This document shows positions 21,820 through 32,862 of a stretch of DNA of 64,000 nt, in pieces. The number at the start of each line of letters is the position of its first letter. Position 1 is the stretch's first letter. The position numbers and the translations under genes were made by a program. The notes under the pieces are model-generated. The model did no database searches, was not told where the DNA came from, and saw only the letters and a list, made by a program, of their open reading frames with translations. The stretch is from Mytilinidion resinicola (Eukaryota; Ascomycota; Dothideomycetes; Mytilinidiales; Mytilinidiaceae), in assembly GCF_010093595.1 (NCBI RefSeq), contig NW_022985438.1, positions 2,283,150 through 2,347,149 on the forward strand, read 5' to 3'.

Positions 21820-24318
21820 TCAAAGATCCCACTGGAAATCAGAAGGGTTCAGGTCCTTTGCGCACTCCATCAGGGCTTGCTATGCAACTTGTATCCGATC
21901 AATATCCTTCAATTGTCGTAAGGGGCGTGTGCCTCCGCCAAAGCCCTCTTTAGAAATATCCACAAGCTCCGCAAGAAAGGCGACTAGATGCACTCCCAGC
22001 CTCGCACCGTCAGGGCAAGCAAGCCCATGCATGTCACAGCCTCTCCAGAATCCAATTGGAATCCCCAGCTCGCATATCCGCTTTAGAGTCTTCGCACACA
22101 TAAGGTAGACTGCGTACCAGTTCGTGCGAAGCATTGGGAAATCGCCAAAGAAGAACTCGGTTTCGACAAGGCCATGGAGGTACTCCAGGGTTCGCGAAGG
22201 ACTGTCCGTTAGATGGACGTCAGGCGCGTCCGACATCTCCGCTTTCCATCGTCCCTGTGCTCGTTTCTCGCATCTCGACGATGTGCCTTCCCCGTATAAC
22301 TGGCATGAGGCTCGTGGGGTTACGCGGTACTTCGATCTGAGAATGTGCAAGAAGCTTGAGAACTGTGTTGAGATGCTGTGAACCGCGTGGTCGCCGTGAG
22401 ATGGAATTTGGCCCGGCAAGAGCCAGCGTTCTCCGCGGCCAGGCTTTTTCGTAACCGCTCCACGAGTGACGCAAGTTCTGAGATGATCCATGAAATTTCC
22501 ATGAGGGCGTTTGCCCAGAGACGCAATATCGTCGAGGGACGAACATAACAGTTCGAGGAGCTGGAAATCTTTGGCATCAACCAAGTTGAGCTGGATAAAC
22601 ATATTGTAGAGGTGCAAGACCGCACAGACGGTGCCGTCGTGGATGACCATTGGCAGACCATTGCTGAATGCGTCTCCGAGTATCTCAGAGATGTGCGTTC
22701 CAGCGACCCAAGGCGAGCGGTAGTAGAGATCAAACCTATTGTCGGAGGTGTAGGCATTAAGGGCTTCCGCGAACGCCCCAACTGCAGGTTGTTTTTCCTT
22801 GAAACCTTGATTTATCAGCTTCTACCGATTTCAAGACGTCTTTGGCAAATCTCAGCGCCGAAACTCGACAGTCAACGACTGACGGTCCGATACGTTCATT
22901 ACTAAGGTAGGTGCTGAAGGTTTTAAGCCAGAGCTGGATAACAAATACAATGTCGGTTCCGTCCGAGCTTGGATCAGCAAGGTAATCTCGAATGTCGGTT
23001 TGTAGGGGGTTGAAACCAGTAGGGAACAATTTGTAGATCCAGTCGTCGAAACCTTTTGGAAGCAGATCGAGCTCAATTTGCCCACTTGTCCATTCCTCCC
23101 AACTCTTCATCATGTGCTGATTTGGCTTGTGAACTTTCGCAAGTTCATGTATGCTCCGAATCAAGGAGAACATGCAATCAGAAGCAGCCTCAGGTTCATT
23201 TTGTGAGCCCGGAAGTGGAACCATGACTCGAGGGCTCTCAAATTTGGGGGTTCTTGAGTCTCGAGGAGCAAGACGCTTGGTGTGCAGAAATGTCTGTAGC
23301 ACGCCCCACGCGTCAATGAATCCAGATCCGTCGCGGAATGTCTCTCTGCTTGCGCCTTCGTGATCGACCAAGCCGAGCTTTGATCGATCATTGGAGGATA
23401 ACCAATCAGCGCGCCGACGAAGGAACTGTTCGTGGTTGTGAATAGTAAAGTAACCGTGGCCCCCGTAGCATATGGTCTTGACCATTTTGTAGGCGATGTT
23501 CGTGAGCCACGCTGTGATGACTAGTTGCAAAGGACCTGAGTCACATAGTTTCCAATAGTGGTGTATCGCAGAGAAGGTGTCGTCGAACTCCTGTTCAGTA
23601 GAATTATGGTAAGCGGATACTGATACTAGTGTCCATCTCAAGAAGTGCAGGCATTACTTACCAGCATGTAGTCATAGAATTCGATCACGTCGAAGTATTT
23701 CTTCAAAACATCCCCCGAAATACAGCGACCCTGGCCGTCTTCGTCAAGAAGGCCAAGGTTTCTGAAGCAGTCCTCAAGGTGTGGCCCCATCGGCCGTGGT
23801 CCATACCGCCGCTCCTCATTTTCATTGGTCGAGTCTTCTAAATCCTCGATATCAAGAACGCCGTACACGTTGACTACAGGAAGTTCCTAAGGGAGTATCT
23901 CGTTCTAGAGCTGTCGGTGATTTGGGATTAGAGAATAGAATGCTAGAAATTTTCCTCAATATAATGCCTTAGTCAATAGGATGGTCGTGAAATGCGAGAC
24001 GCTTGACTTACGTGTTGGTGAAGTACTCGTGAGATGTGTTACTAGCGTCATCCACCGGCCGCTCAGATCACCACCCTTGTAGAACTCGGTAAGTACGGAT
24101 CGATTCTGAATTGCATCTCGAAACGCCCAATAGATAGCAGGAGGGATCTCAGTGTGAGCTGCGCGGATGGTCTGAGCTGAAATGATCATGTCTTTGAGAG
24201 ACAAGGAGGGTACTTCGGGGGAAGCTCCGGTGCAAGATATGAGCCATATAACGATAGCAGAGGTGCTTTTCTTGTACGAACGGTACATATTTCGAACAGA
24301 AGGTGGCATGGACGCCAT
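21820..24318 (-). pseudogene. DUF6604-type gene copy 2, multiply disrupted
   Basis: The DUF6604 N-terminus (MYRSYKKSTSAIVIWLISCT) and most of the protein are recognisable across the same exons as its neighbours. At least four lesions break it. (1) A shift near 24050-24060 moves the expected DDASNTSHEYFT into another frame. (2) A shift near 23881-23886 lies between LRKISSILF and VYGVLDIEDL. (3) A shift near 22800-22815 lies between FAKDVLKSVEAD and AFAEALNAYTSDNRFDLYYRS. (4) A TAG at 21880-21882 removes the last ~19 codons (QALMECAKDLNPSDFQWDL). The acceptor expected for exon 2 is also missing. It cannot make the family protein; a shorter product from an internal Met is possible but unsupported. 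Confidence 0.85.
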
Positions 24319-24443
24319 GGCGGCCGACTGTGAAGTAGAAATTGTCAGCGAGAAAGTATATAGCTTAAGGTGTCGGCGAAATTTATCTCTGATAGTGTAG
24401 CTTTGAAAAGCGGCGAGAGCAGGGTGGCTTTAAGTAGCGGCAC

Positions 24444-24477
24444 GGAGGTCTCGTAAAAGTTAGTGAATGCTGGCAAG
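24444..24477 (-). promoter_or_regulatory. Conserved upstream block of DUF6604 copy 2
   Basis: Partner of 20731-20764 (see there). It sits at almost the same distance from the start codon. Confidence 0.4.
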
Positions 24478-24792
24478 CCGGTCATCATAGATGTACGTAG
24501 ACGTACTAGGCAGGCGACCCGTCGCTATGAATATGTTACAATACGTTGAAGCACCACAAGCGATGGAATTCAAAAAGTGCACGAGCTCACGACAAGGTGT
24601 CTTAGATCTGTCCACACCCCTCTGCCACTACAGTGTTTCACTGATCGTTCACAACTTGGCTAGAGACTGTTAAACCAGATAAGTGAGTGATAGAAATAAT
24701 GAGTCGAAAGGTCTATCTACAAACTTTTGACGCACCTGATATAAGTGAGGCGTACAAAGAGAGGTTTGTTTAACATATCTAGCAAACCTACA

Positions 24793-24966
24793 AACGCTGA
24801 ACAGGCTCACATTGTCTGGCATGCGGATTATATAATCCTCGACGAGATTAGGGCTGGACTGTACCGCAAGATCAGCCAGGCCTTCGCCGCTTTACTCCCA
24901 GTCAAAGCTATGGGTGTTATGGGCGACAAGAGAGTGCACAATCAAGTCATTGCGCTCAGAGTTGTA
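24793..24966 (+). pseudogene. Fragment of GMP synthase (Gua1), C-terminal dimerisation domain
   Basis: About 58 codons read [18 protein letters not shown], then [21 protein letters not shown] and [13 protein letters not shown] residues ([17 protein letters not shown]). This is the conserved C-terminal block of glutamine-hydrolysing GMP synthase, where the family has LLPVK-VGVMGD-R--Q-VALRA. Homology stops abruptly on both sides. The expected DFMTADWYPF continuation is absent and the frame ends at 25002. No glutaminase or ATP-pyrophosphatase part is nearby. It is therefore a relic, inserted or left behind between two DUF6604 copies; the functional gene must be elsewhere. Confidence 0.8.
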
Positions 24967-25112
24967 CAGGCTTACGACGACTCACTTTCGTATAGTTTGT
25001 AGGTTTCCATTGATCTACTACCTACTTCTACCTGAAAAGGATGTAGCGGAGGGTTATGCTCGTGGCAATGCAACTCCGAAAGCCTTTCTCAAAAGTCTTG
25101 CAGGAATACCAA

Positions 25113-27669
25113 TCAGATATCCCAGAGAAACTCAGCTAGATTTTTGAGTTGGTCAGAATAGGCAAGGATGACCTCTTTTGCAATCTTCAAATGAGGTATC
25201 TCCCTCAGAGGTCCCAGATTACGGGCTGTGACCCTGCCATCTTTCCAATCATCCACGACGCCCGCTATTAGAAAAGCCACCTGCACTCTAGTGTTACAGT
25301 CCCTAGTAGTGTTTCCTATGACTAAGCCATACTTGATCGCCAATTGAGTGAGCGTGTCTAGGATTTCCATGCAGATAACAAGGACTGCGAACCAGTTGGT
25401 GCGGAGAACAGGCAGGGGACCGAGGTAGAGCTCGTTCTCCACAAGGCCGTGGAATTTCTCCAGGTAGCGTGGGATTTTGTGGCCTTGGTGGATCTGTGGT
25501 CCTTCATCCATCTCCTTTTCATGCCTGGTCGCCACCCACTTGATAGTCTTTGGATCGAGTTGCTCCCCATACATGGCGTTCAAGATTACAGAGTACGGCT
25601 CATATCGGGCCGCGTGCGCCAGGAAGAAGCTTGACATTTGTTGGGGAAGTTCTTTGTGGTAATTATCGCAACAGTTTGGAAGGTCTTCCAGAACCCTCCG
25701 CCCCTCACGCCCTTGATACTTCTTGGGCCCTCTCTCGGTGTTACAGCTAGCCGATCGAGAGAACTGGTTTCTAAAGTTGCTTCGAGGTCTTTTACCGAGG
25801 AAAGAAACATTCTCGAGAGTAGAACAAAGTGATTCAAGGAGCTTGAAATCTTTGGGTTCAACCAATTCGAGCTGAACGAGAAGATTGTACATGTGCAAAA
25901 CAGCACAAATGTATCCCTTGTGCCTGATCATTGGTATGCCAAAGCTATAAGCGTATCCCAGGATTTCGCCCATATGGGTCCCTGCAACCCAAGGCGATCG
26001 ATAGTAGAGGTCGAATCGCTTGTCAGATATATAAGAGTTCAAAGCCCGCGAAAGATAGACCCAGCTGGAATATAGAAGGGGCTTGTTGGCTCCTTCGCCT
26101 TCTGGATAGTTCATTGATTTGTGGTTGAGCATAGCAGCTAAGGACTTGTGGACCTCCTTTGCAAATTTAAGAGCTGTAATCCGGCAGTCCATACCCGCTG
26201 GCGCCGTCCGGTCATTACCAAGATAAGTGCTGAAGCTCGTCAACCAGAGTTGGATTCCAACGACAGCTTCGGTCCCTCCAGCAGATAGTTCGTTCGTAAG
26301 AAAGCCGTGGATGCTTGCTTGCAGAGGATTAAACCCCGGGGAAAAGAATCCATAAGAGACATTGGGTTCCGAGGTGTCCCAACCTAGTTCAGATCCCATG
26401 ATTGGCATGCCTTTGTGAAATTCCATCAACTGCACTATGCTCTCCAACATGGACATCATACAGCGATGACCTTCGGGCTTGAACTTGACGTCCAAGAGCG
26501 AGCCCGTACGTGGGATCATATCCAGCGGCTTCTCGAATTTGACCTTACTGGAGCTCTGGGGTACCTGAGCCATTCCATCTTGAAATTCTTGTAGGGCAAC
26601 CCAAGCATCGATGAATCCAGGACCATCGCGAAAAAGGCCTCTAGGCGCTCCCTCGTAATCCATGGCCTTGACATTCGACCGAGAGAAGTAAGAGAACCAA
26701 GCAATGCGCCGCTGAAGGAACTGCTCATGGTTGAAGTACTTGAAGGTATGCGGGCCTTGGATAGTGCTGATATATCTGATATTTTCGAATGCCACATTGG
26801 TCAGAAAAGCTGCGACGAGAATGTTTGAGGATCCAGACCGGCACATTTCCCAGTAGCGCATGAGTGCCGCGCAAGTTTCGTCAAATTCCTATTCGCCATG
26901 GTCAGCAAAATTCCAGATGCGGGGATCTGACTTTAGATGTGCCAGAGACACAGCGCCACTTACTACCATGTAGCCGTAGAAGTCTAGCAGCTGGTACAGG
27001 ATACTGTTGATGCCCCCTTCAATGCATGTGCCTTTCTTATCTTCTCCAAGGAGACCAATGGCGGTCAGCCAAGTCTCGAGTTCATCTTGGATAGGCCTTA
27101 GTCCGTAGATAAGCTCCTCGTCCTCGGAAATCAACTGTTCCATGTCCAGATCTACTGTCGTGCTGCTGTAGTCTTCGGTATCATCATCTTGCGCCGTTGA
27201 GCTGAGAACGCTATATGAGTTGTCGCTAGTAGGGTCTTCCTTGGGAGTGTCGCAATGTGGCTCCGGTGAGCGATTCTTCTTCGGGAAAAGTATGCGAAAG
27301 ATATGCTTCAATCTACAAGTCTGAATCAGTAAACTGCTCAAAGAATAACAACCTGCGGTCCCACATTTTGATGAAGTGCTCATGTGAAGAAGTGCTGGCC
27401 TCGTCCGACTCAAATAGACCACTCTTGTACAAGTGGGAAAGCCTTGTCCTATTTTCGATCGCATCTCTGAGCGCCCAATATATGGCACGAGGTATATTCG
27501 TCTTCGCTCCAACTATCCGCTTAGCAGCCGAGACCAGGTCCTTCAGCGATGCCGAGTCTTCTGGGGTGCGTTTGATGTCTGAGCCAGCCATGAGCCAGTT
27601 CACGATTGCGGCGGTGCTTTTCTTGTAGGATCGGACCGCGTCATGAATGTCCGGCGGACGAGAAGCCAT
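25113..27669 (-). CDS. DUF6604-type protein, copy 1 (intact)
   Basis: Function unknown. Three exons, 27353-27669, 26964-27312 and 25113-26888, give 813 aa with consistent phases; the first donor (GTTGTT) is weak. The N-terminal DUF6604 region (SYKKSTAAIVNWLMAGS, SLKDLVSAAKRI, IPRAIYWALRDAI) covers about residues 10-85. A Ser/Asp-rich linker follows. The long C-terminal part shares with copies 2 and 3 the blocks FNHEQFLQRR, GIQLWLTSFSTYL, RFDLYYRSPWVAGTHM, AVLHMYNLL and NELYLGPLPVLRTNWFAV. No signal peptide or clear membrane segment is seen. The start is set at MASRPP to match the MAS starts of the other copies. It is the only undamaged member of the array. Confidence 0.8.
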
Positions 27670-28764
27670 GGCGTTTTGAGCTGCTATCACCGTTAGAGTC
27701 CGTGACTTTAGAAAATGCATAGAACAAGGAGAGAGCCATTACATACGAGGAAGGATTATGGGTGTCGAGAAGAGAGAGCAACGGTCGAGGTTTGCGAAAG
27801 ACGAAGAGTGCCGAGTGAAGTAAGTGAAGCCGTCGAGGCTTAGATCATGCTGATAACGATAACAGCCCGTATCAGTAATGTAAGTGAAGGTGAATGCAGT
27901 CAGTCTCGCTTAGGATCAGATGGTATAGCCCGGTGGGAATATGGAACGCTTGGAAGGATTTGGCTCAGATCTTTGAACGTGAGATGGAGCACGCTTGACC
28001 GTGACAAAGAAGGGTATGCAGATTGCATTTGCATCACGCGGCTGCGACAAATTGTGACAGGTATAGAAACTGGAGAGGAAAAGAAGACGGAATGGCGGTG
28101 TGAGCTTCAAGTGAAATGGCTAGCGATCAGTCCATCCAATCGTACCAGAGGTCAAATCAAAGTTTCAGTGAATGAGGCACATGGTGACGACGTCGTCTGA
28201 GGTGGCCGACTATGTTCACAGATAGTTCAAAAGGCCAGTCTCTCGTCTCCCCTGGATCTACCAAAGGACGTAAAGACGCGACCACGTCCACTGACTACAC
28301 TCACTCGCAAAAAGAGAGCAAAGCCCAAAAAATACATCTCTGCAACAAAAGTTCGCCAGGCCTAAGCCCAGACTCCATCTTTGTCGTGTCGAATATCGCT
28401 CTACACCAAGGGGTTGATTCAAACCCAGCCTCCAAGGCGACTTACTTGGTATCCCCGGACGGACACCGACTGCGCTAAGATAATGGGGAATTCCCAACTC
28501 TGCTTTGTTAGTTGAAAAAGCCAACGAAAATGTGGATATGTATGACTTGACAAACGAAATTTCACCTAGAAGTAATTCATAAACATCCGGTATCTTCGCA
28601 CATGACCGTGTGGACCCTTTCACCATCGTCTATGGCCACTTCACCACATTGTCGAGCTCTCCATCGGCTTCACCCCCACCCTTGTGCGTAGCATCCGGCG
28701 TCGTCCTCGGGCCGTGTCCGCGTTCCCCCCTCCCTCCGTCAACGGAACAACCCCAGCGCCGACG

Positions 28765-29010
28765 TCCCCTATCCAGCAACTCTTGGCGGCCGCCAAGCTG
28801 TTGAGTCTCGAGGGAGAAGATTTTCCCAAGTTTCGACGCCAACATCACCTTTTCGCAAATAACTCAACAACCATGCATGCTAGCGCATAAATGAAACCAT
28901 GACGGGATACATCTAGTCGCAGAGCATACCTAGCGAGAATTTTGGAGATCAATCTTGCTGCGCCGTCGAGATAGTGGTGGGGTCCGCGAGTGCGACGAGA
29001 AAAAGAACCC
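28765..29010. repeat. Diverged direct duplication, left copy
   Basis: Aligns with 29216-29460 at an offset of about 451 bp. Shared blocks are CAACTCTTGGC-GCCGCCA-GCTGTTGAG, CACCTTTTC-CA-AACTC-ACAACCA and GATAG-GGTGGGGTC. In the left copy a short frame reads IQQLLAAAKLLS and in the right copy IRQLLAAATLLS, followed there by a stop. This hints at a duplicated coding relic. Confidence 0.5.
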
Positions 29011-29215
29011 AACTCTCCTCCCTCCCAACGTGCAAACAGTCTAGAAACATGCACTAAGCGTCTGCATCTACGAGGCCCATGTCATCTCACCCTCAGTGCT
29101 TACCATCTGAGCGGTTGAGCGTTAGAAACTCCCTACAGGCGGTTTCTCCTATTCAACGGCCGCCGCGACCGACTTCGTACCTCGGGGCTATATGCTTCCG
29201 CCTCCGAAAAGAAAC

Positions 29216-29460
29216 CAACCTATTCGGCAACTCTTGGCCGCCGCCACGCTGTTGAGCCCAGAGTGATCGAATTTCCGGCCGTTCGTCGCTCCACGCACCT
29301 TTTCACACGCAACTCCACAACCACAAGTCCTATCCAAAAATTGAAAGCAGGACGTGATGCACCCAATCAAGGAGAATATTTCACGAGGTTCTGGAGGGAC
29401 AACATTGAAAAGCCGTTGTGATAGGGGTGGGGTCTTGGGGCCGCACCGGCAAAAACAGGC
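29216..29460. repeat. Diverged direct duplication, right copy
   Basis: Partner of 28765-29010 (see there). Confidence 0.5.
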
Positions 29461-29707
29461 GGATTTTGGGGTGCGGGACGCCAACAACACGGAAAATAGG
29501 TTTGTTTCTGATGATAGAAGAATATGCTATCGCTTTTATGCCTACCTACAGTACTTACTGTGATGGAATACTAGACCTCGCGACCGCTAATGCTTTGATT
29601 CAACCCGACCTGCGTCCAGTAGACGCCACATCTCATATTATTTTCTACTAATCTTCTACCAGTCCGCAAAAACCACTCTCTACATAGAGCCTACCCGACA
29701 GCCGTCA

Positions 29708-32129
29708 TTACAGCAACTCAATATTACCCCACTTCTTAGCAAACATACCCATCGCCTTGATTGTGAACGTGAACTTGTAGTTCGGATACGAAATCATGCT
29801 GTAGCTAGTTAGCACTCTCCCAGCCTCACTCCCGATAACACCCAAGCTAACATACCAAGATTTATTAAACACCCCCTCGATTGCTTCTTGCTTCCACTCC
29901 CCATTCGCACACTGCCTCCCCATAATCATCTTCAGCGCCTTCTTCAGCGGCTCCGGATCCGGATACCCTGCCTCGAGCAGCGCAATGCACACCCACGCAG
30001 TCTGCACGACCTGGCTCTGCTCATGCTGGCAGTACGTCCCGCTCTCGCAGCTCTTGTACGTCTCGCCCCACCCGCCATCCTCCATCTGGCGGTCTAAGAA
30101 GAATTGACAGGCGAGGCGCACCCGCTCCGAGTTCTCGTAGGTTTCCCCGACCGATGCAAGGGCTTCGAGCGCGAACATGCCGGCGTACGTAAAGCAGATG
30201 CCCCAGGAGCCGTACCAGGAGCCGTCGGCGCGCTGTTCAGTGCGGATATACTCGACGGCACGCGCCTTGAAGTCTGCGATGTGGGACGAGCGGTAGTCCG
30301 GGAAGCGGTCCGTGAACATAGACAGGGCCCCGACGACGGCGGTCGTGCATTCCGGGTAGTCGTATTCGATCATGATGCGGCCGAAGACTTCAGCGGCGTT
30401 GAGCCACTCGAGGTAGACGGGGCCGCGAGTCGGCTCGTAGGAGGCGCAGCCCCCAGAGGCATTCTGCATCGTGAGGAGGACGTCGATGGCTTGTTGCTGG
30501 CGGTCTGCGGAGATGAGCTGTGGATAGCCGGGGATGTTTTGGAGCATCATGACGGCTTTGAGGGCTTCGGAGGTGCAGTCGGAGACGGTATACCCTTGCT
30601 TTTTAGTGCTGAAGCCCCAGGCGCCCTTGCGGCTCTGGCGGTACGATCTCTTCTGCTCGCGCACCTCCTCGCGCATTTGCTGGGCCTCGAGGAATTCGAG
30701 CGCTTTGAGAAGCATGGGCTTCCACTTCTGGTCTTGCGCGAAGCCGGCGGTGACGCAAGCTTGGATGAGGAAAGCGGTATCCCAGACTTGGACTCCATTG
30801 GTACCGTTCATCAGCATGCCTTCGCCTTTTACCCAGAGAAACTCGGGGAGTGTTTTCCGGTGTTCCTGGACTGAGTAGGAATCCGGCCCTTCTTTAATAT
30901 AGCAGACCAGTGTATTCATGGGCCCATTGACAGGTCCAAGATTGGTATACTCTGTGTTGTGATCTTCCTCTTGGACCAACCACCATACCCAGTCTTCTGC
31001 TTTCTTGACCAGGAAATTTGGTCGAAGATACGGGTTCCAGACATTGACCAGTGCCCAGTTCACGGAGTTTAGGAGCCAGCTCTTGGGATGGTAGTTGTCT
31101 TTTACGTGAATGCTGTTCCGGTGAGACAGGAAGTTGATCTGCTCAACTGGCTCCGTGAACAACTCCTGTTGTAGTGATCGCGTAAGGTCGTTCAGGGGAT
31201 ACTGCCACCGCTTGGAATACACATAGCTCATGGGCAGGAATACCATCCGCATGTGTATCCACCACCTCCACGGCGCTAATGGCACCCAGTCCGGAAGAAG
31301 CCTACATCAAGCACATCAGCATCGTCATTTGTCGCCCTCAAGTTCATTCGCCTTACCAAAACTCTGGCGGGACTGGGTTGACCAAATCCCAACCCGCAAT
31401 TCCCAGTACTGCAAGCCAGAACTTGGCCCAATGCGGCCCATACACCGCACCACCCATCTTATGTAACAAACCCCTCGCCTTGATAATCCTAGGGTCCTCC
31501 GCACTCGCTCCAAGCAGCCGCAGCACCACATAGTTCATGCTGGTCCCGAATACAGAGCTCTCGCCTTCAATATGTAGTCCCCATCCCCCATCCTTGGGAT
31601 TTTGGCGTGCATATAAGTAATTTTTGATTTCGATCTTCCACGCCTCGGGGACTGGTGTCTCGGTGACATACCAGGTGATGACAGCGCAGGGTAGCAGGAA
31701 CATAGGTCCGCCATATTCACAAGCCCAGTTTCCAGGCGGGAGTTGAAGGTGTGAGAAGAAGGAGAGGCCATTAGCGGCGGATTCGAGGGGGGTTTTCGCG
31801 GCAGGAAGCTTGGGAAGGCCCTGTAGAATGTTAGCACTTTACTCCTATAGAGAAGCAGAACTAAGATAGATAGAAGCCAAGGGGAGAATTCCTATTACCG
31901 TTTCTAGACCCAAGTGATATTTATCCGCGGTGCTCTGCGGCCACGCCTTGAGCTCCTCGTCCGTCTCTAGGTAATGCCATGTCTGGCAGCCGTCTTCATC
32001 CTTCAGCCGCCATTGTGAGTAGTCCGTCTTCTGCTCACCGACCGCATTGGCGGTGATGTGCCCATTGGTATGCTTCTCTGCCACCTCTTCCTTCGCTTGG
32101 CGATTTACGAAGTTCTTGGAGTGTGCCAT
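29708..32129 (-). CDS. ERG7: Oxidosqualene cyclase (lanosterol synthase)
   Basis: Cyclises 2,3-oxidosqualene to lanosterol, the first cyclic step of ergosterol synthesis, on ER/lipid-droplet membranes. Four exons: 31899-32129, 31357-31820, 29856-31301, 29708-29798. Introns of 78, 55 and 57 nt all have GCTAAC- or GCTGA-type branch sites. The product is 743 aa, the usual family length. The catalytic acid motif VSDCTSE lies near residue 472 (DCTAE in most family members). QW-type repeats include DGGWGLHIEG, DGSWYGSWG and DGGWGETYKS, and the C-terminal NKSCMISYPNYKF spans the last splice. The last intron has no stop, so a naive frame runs through it. Lanosterol synthase is the simplest reading; another triterpene cyclase cannot be excluded. 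Confidence 0.93.
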
Positions 32130-32862
32130 TATGTTTTGAAACAGAGAGGAAGTAGCAGTTAGGACGTGTCCGGGTGATACTGCTATAGTCGAAGTCGCAT
32201 TGTGCCTCTGTCCAGTATCGCGGGGGCGCAGCAATGTATTGAGGCAGGCCTGAGGTCCCTGCAAGGGCATGGGCATGCGCGTCGCCATCGACACCATCTC
32301 AGACTCTTGGCGTTCAGGAACAGAGAGCTCTGATTGGGTGTGGCTTGCGGGACTCCGCTAACATCCCAACCACCTGGGCAGGCATTACTGGTGCCATTGC
32401 GCTTGTCTTAGATGCCAACCCACGTCAGCTGCAATGCGTAGCGGCTCAACCAATTCGACGTCCGCGGAGGATCGTTTAGCAGTTCATTCTTCACTTTCGA
32501 TTTATCAATCTCTAAAGTTGATGTGGACATGCCACCACGTCACGGCGGTATAGTGGGGCGCCCCTGGAGGCTCCCAGGAGGTCATTCGAGTGCACAATTG
32601 GCATGATTCTATGGTTCAATCGTTGTCAGATTACGTCCCACGACGAGTTCCATCGTCGTAGATTCGACCCAGTACATATACATCCAAGAGGCAGCCTGGC
32701 CCCCATATTCATCCCTCGAGTACAACAGAACACAAAATGCACCTGTCCCTAGCATGTGAAGCCTAGAAGCTATGTGATGCCGAGATGCCGATCCCAAAAC
32801 CAAAACAAGCCCACTTGGTACGCCGTGAATCCGTATGATGAAGATGCTGCAAAAGAATTCCC
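32130..32862. other. ERG7 promoter region and 3' flank of the next gene
   Basis: About 730 bp between the ERG7 start and the stop of the upstream minus-strand gene. No gene is seen. Sterol-responsive (SRE-type) sites would be expected here but were not convincingly recognised. Confidence 0.4.

Larger units (their letters stand above)
24319..25112. other. Spacer between DUF6604 copies 2 and 1
   Basis: Contains the upstream block of copy 2 (24444-24477) and a GMP synthase gene fragment (24793-24966). No intact gene is seen. Confidence 0.5.
27670..29707. other. Large intergenic region with a diverged direct repeat
   Basis: About 2 kb between DUF6604 copy 1 and ERG7. The only structure seen is a diverged direct duplication (28765-29010 and 29216-29460, listed separately). 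Several short frames here have no recognised domain. Confidence 0.45.

Noticed and set aside
30104..30874. Long plus-strand frame of 256 codons
   Set aside because: It is antisense to the ERG7 exon encoding conserved cyclase motifs; a GC-rich shadow frame.
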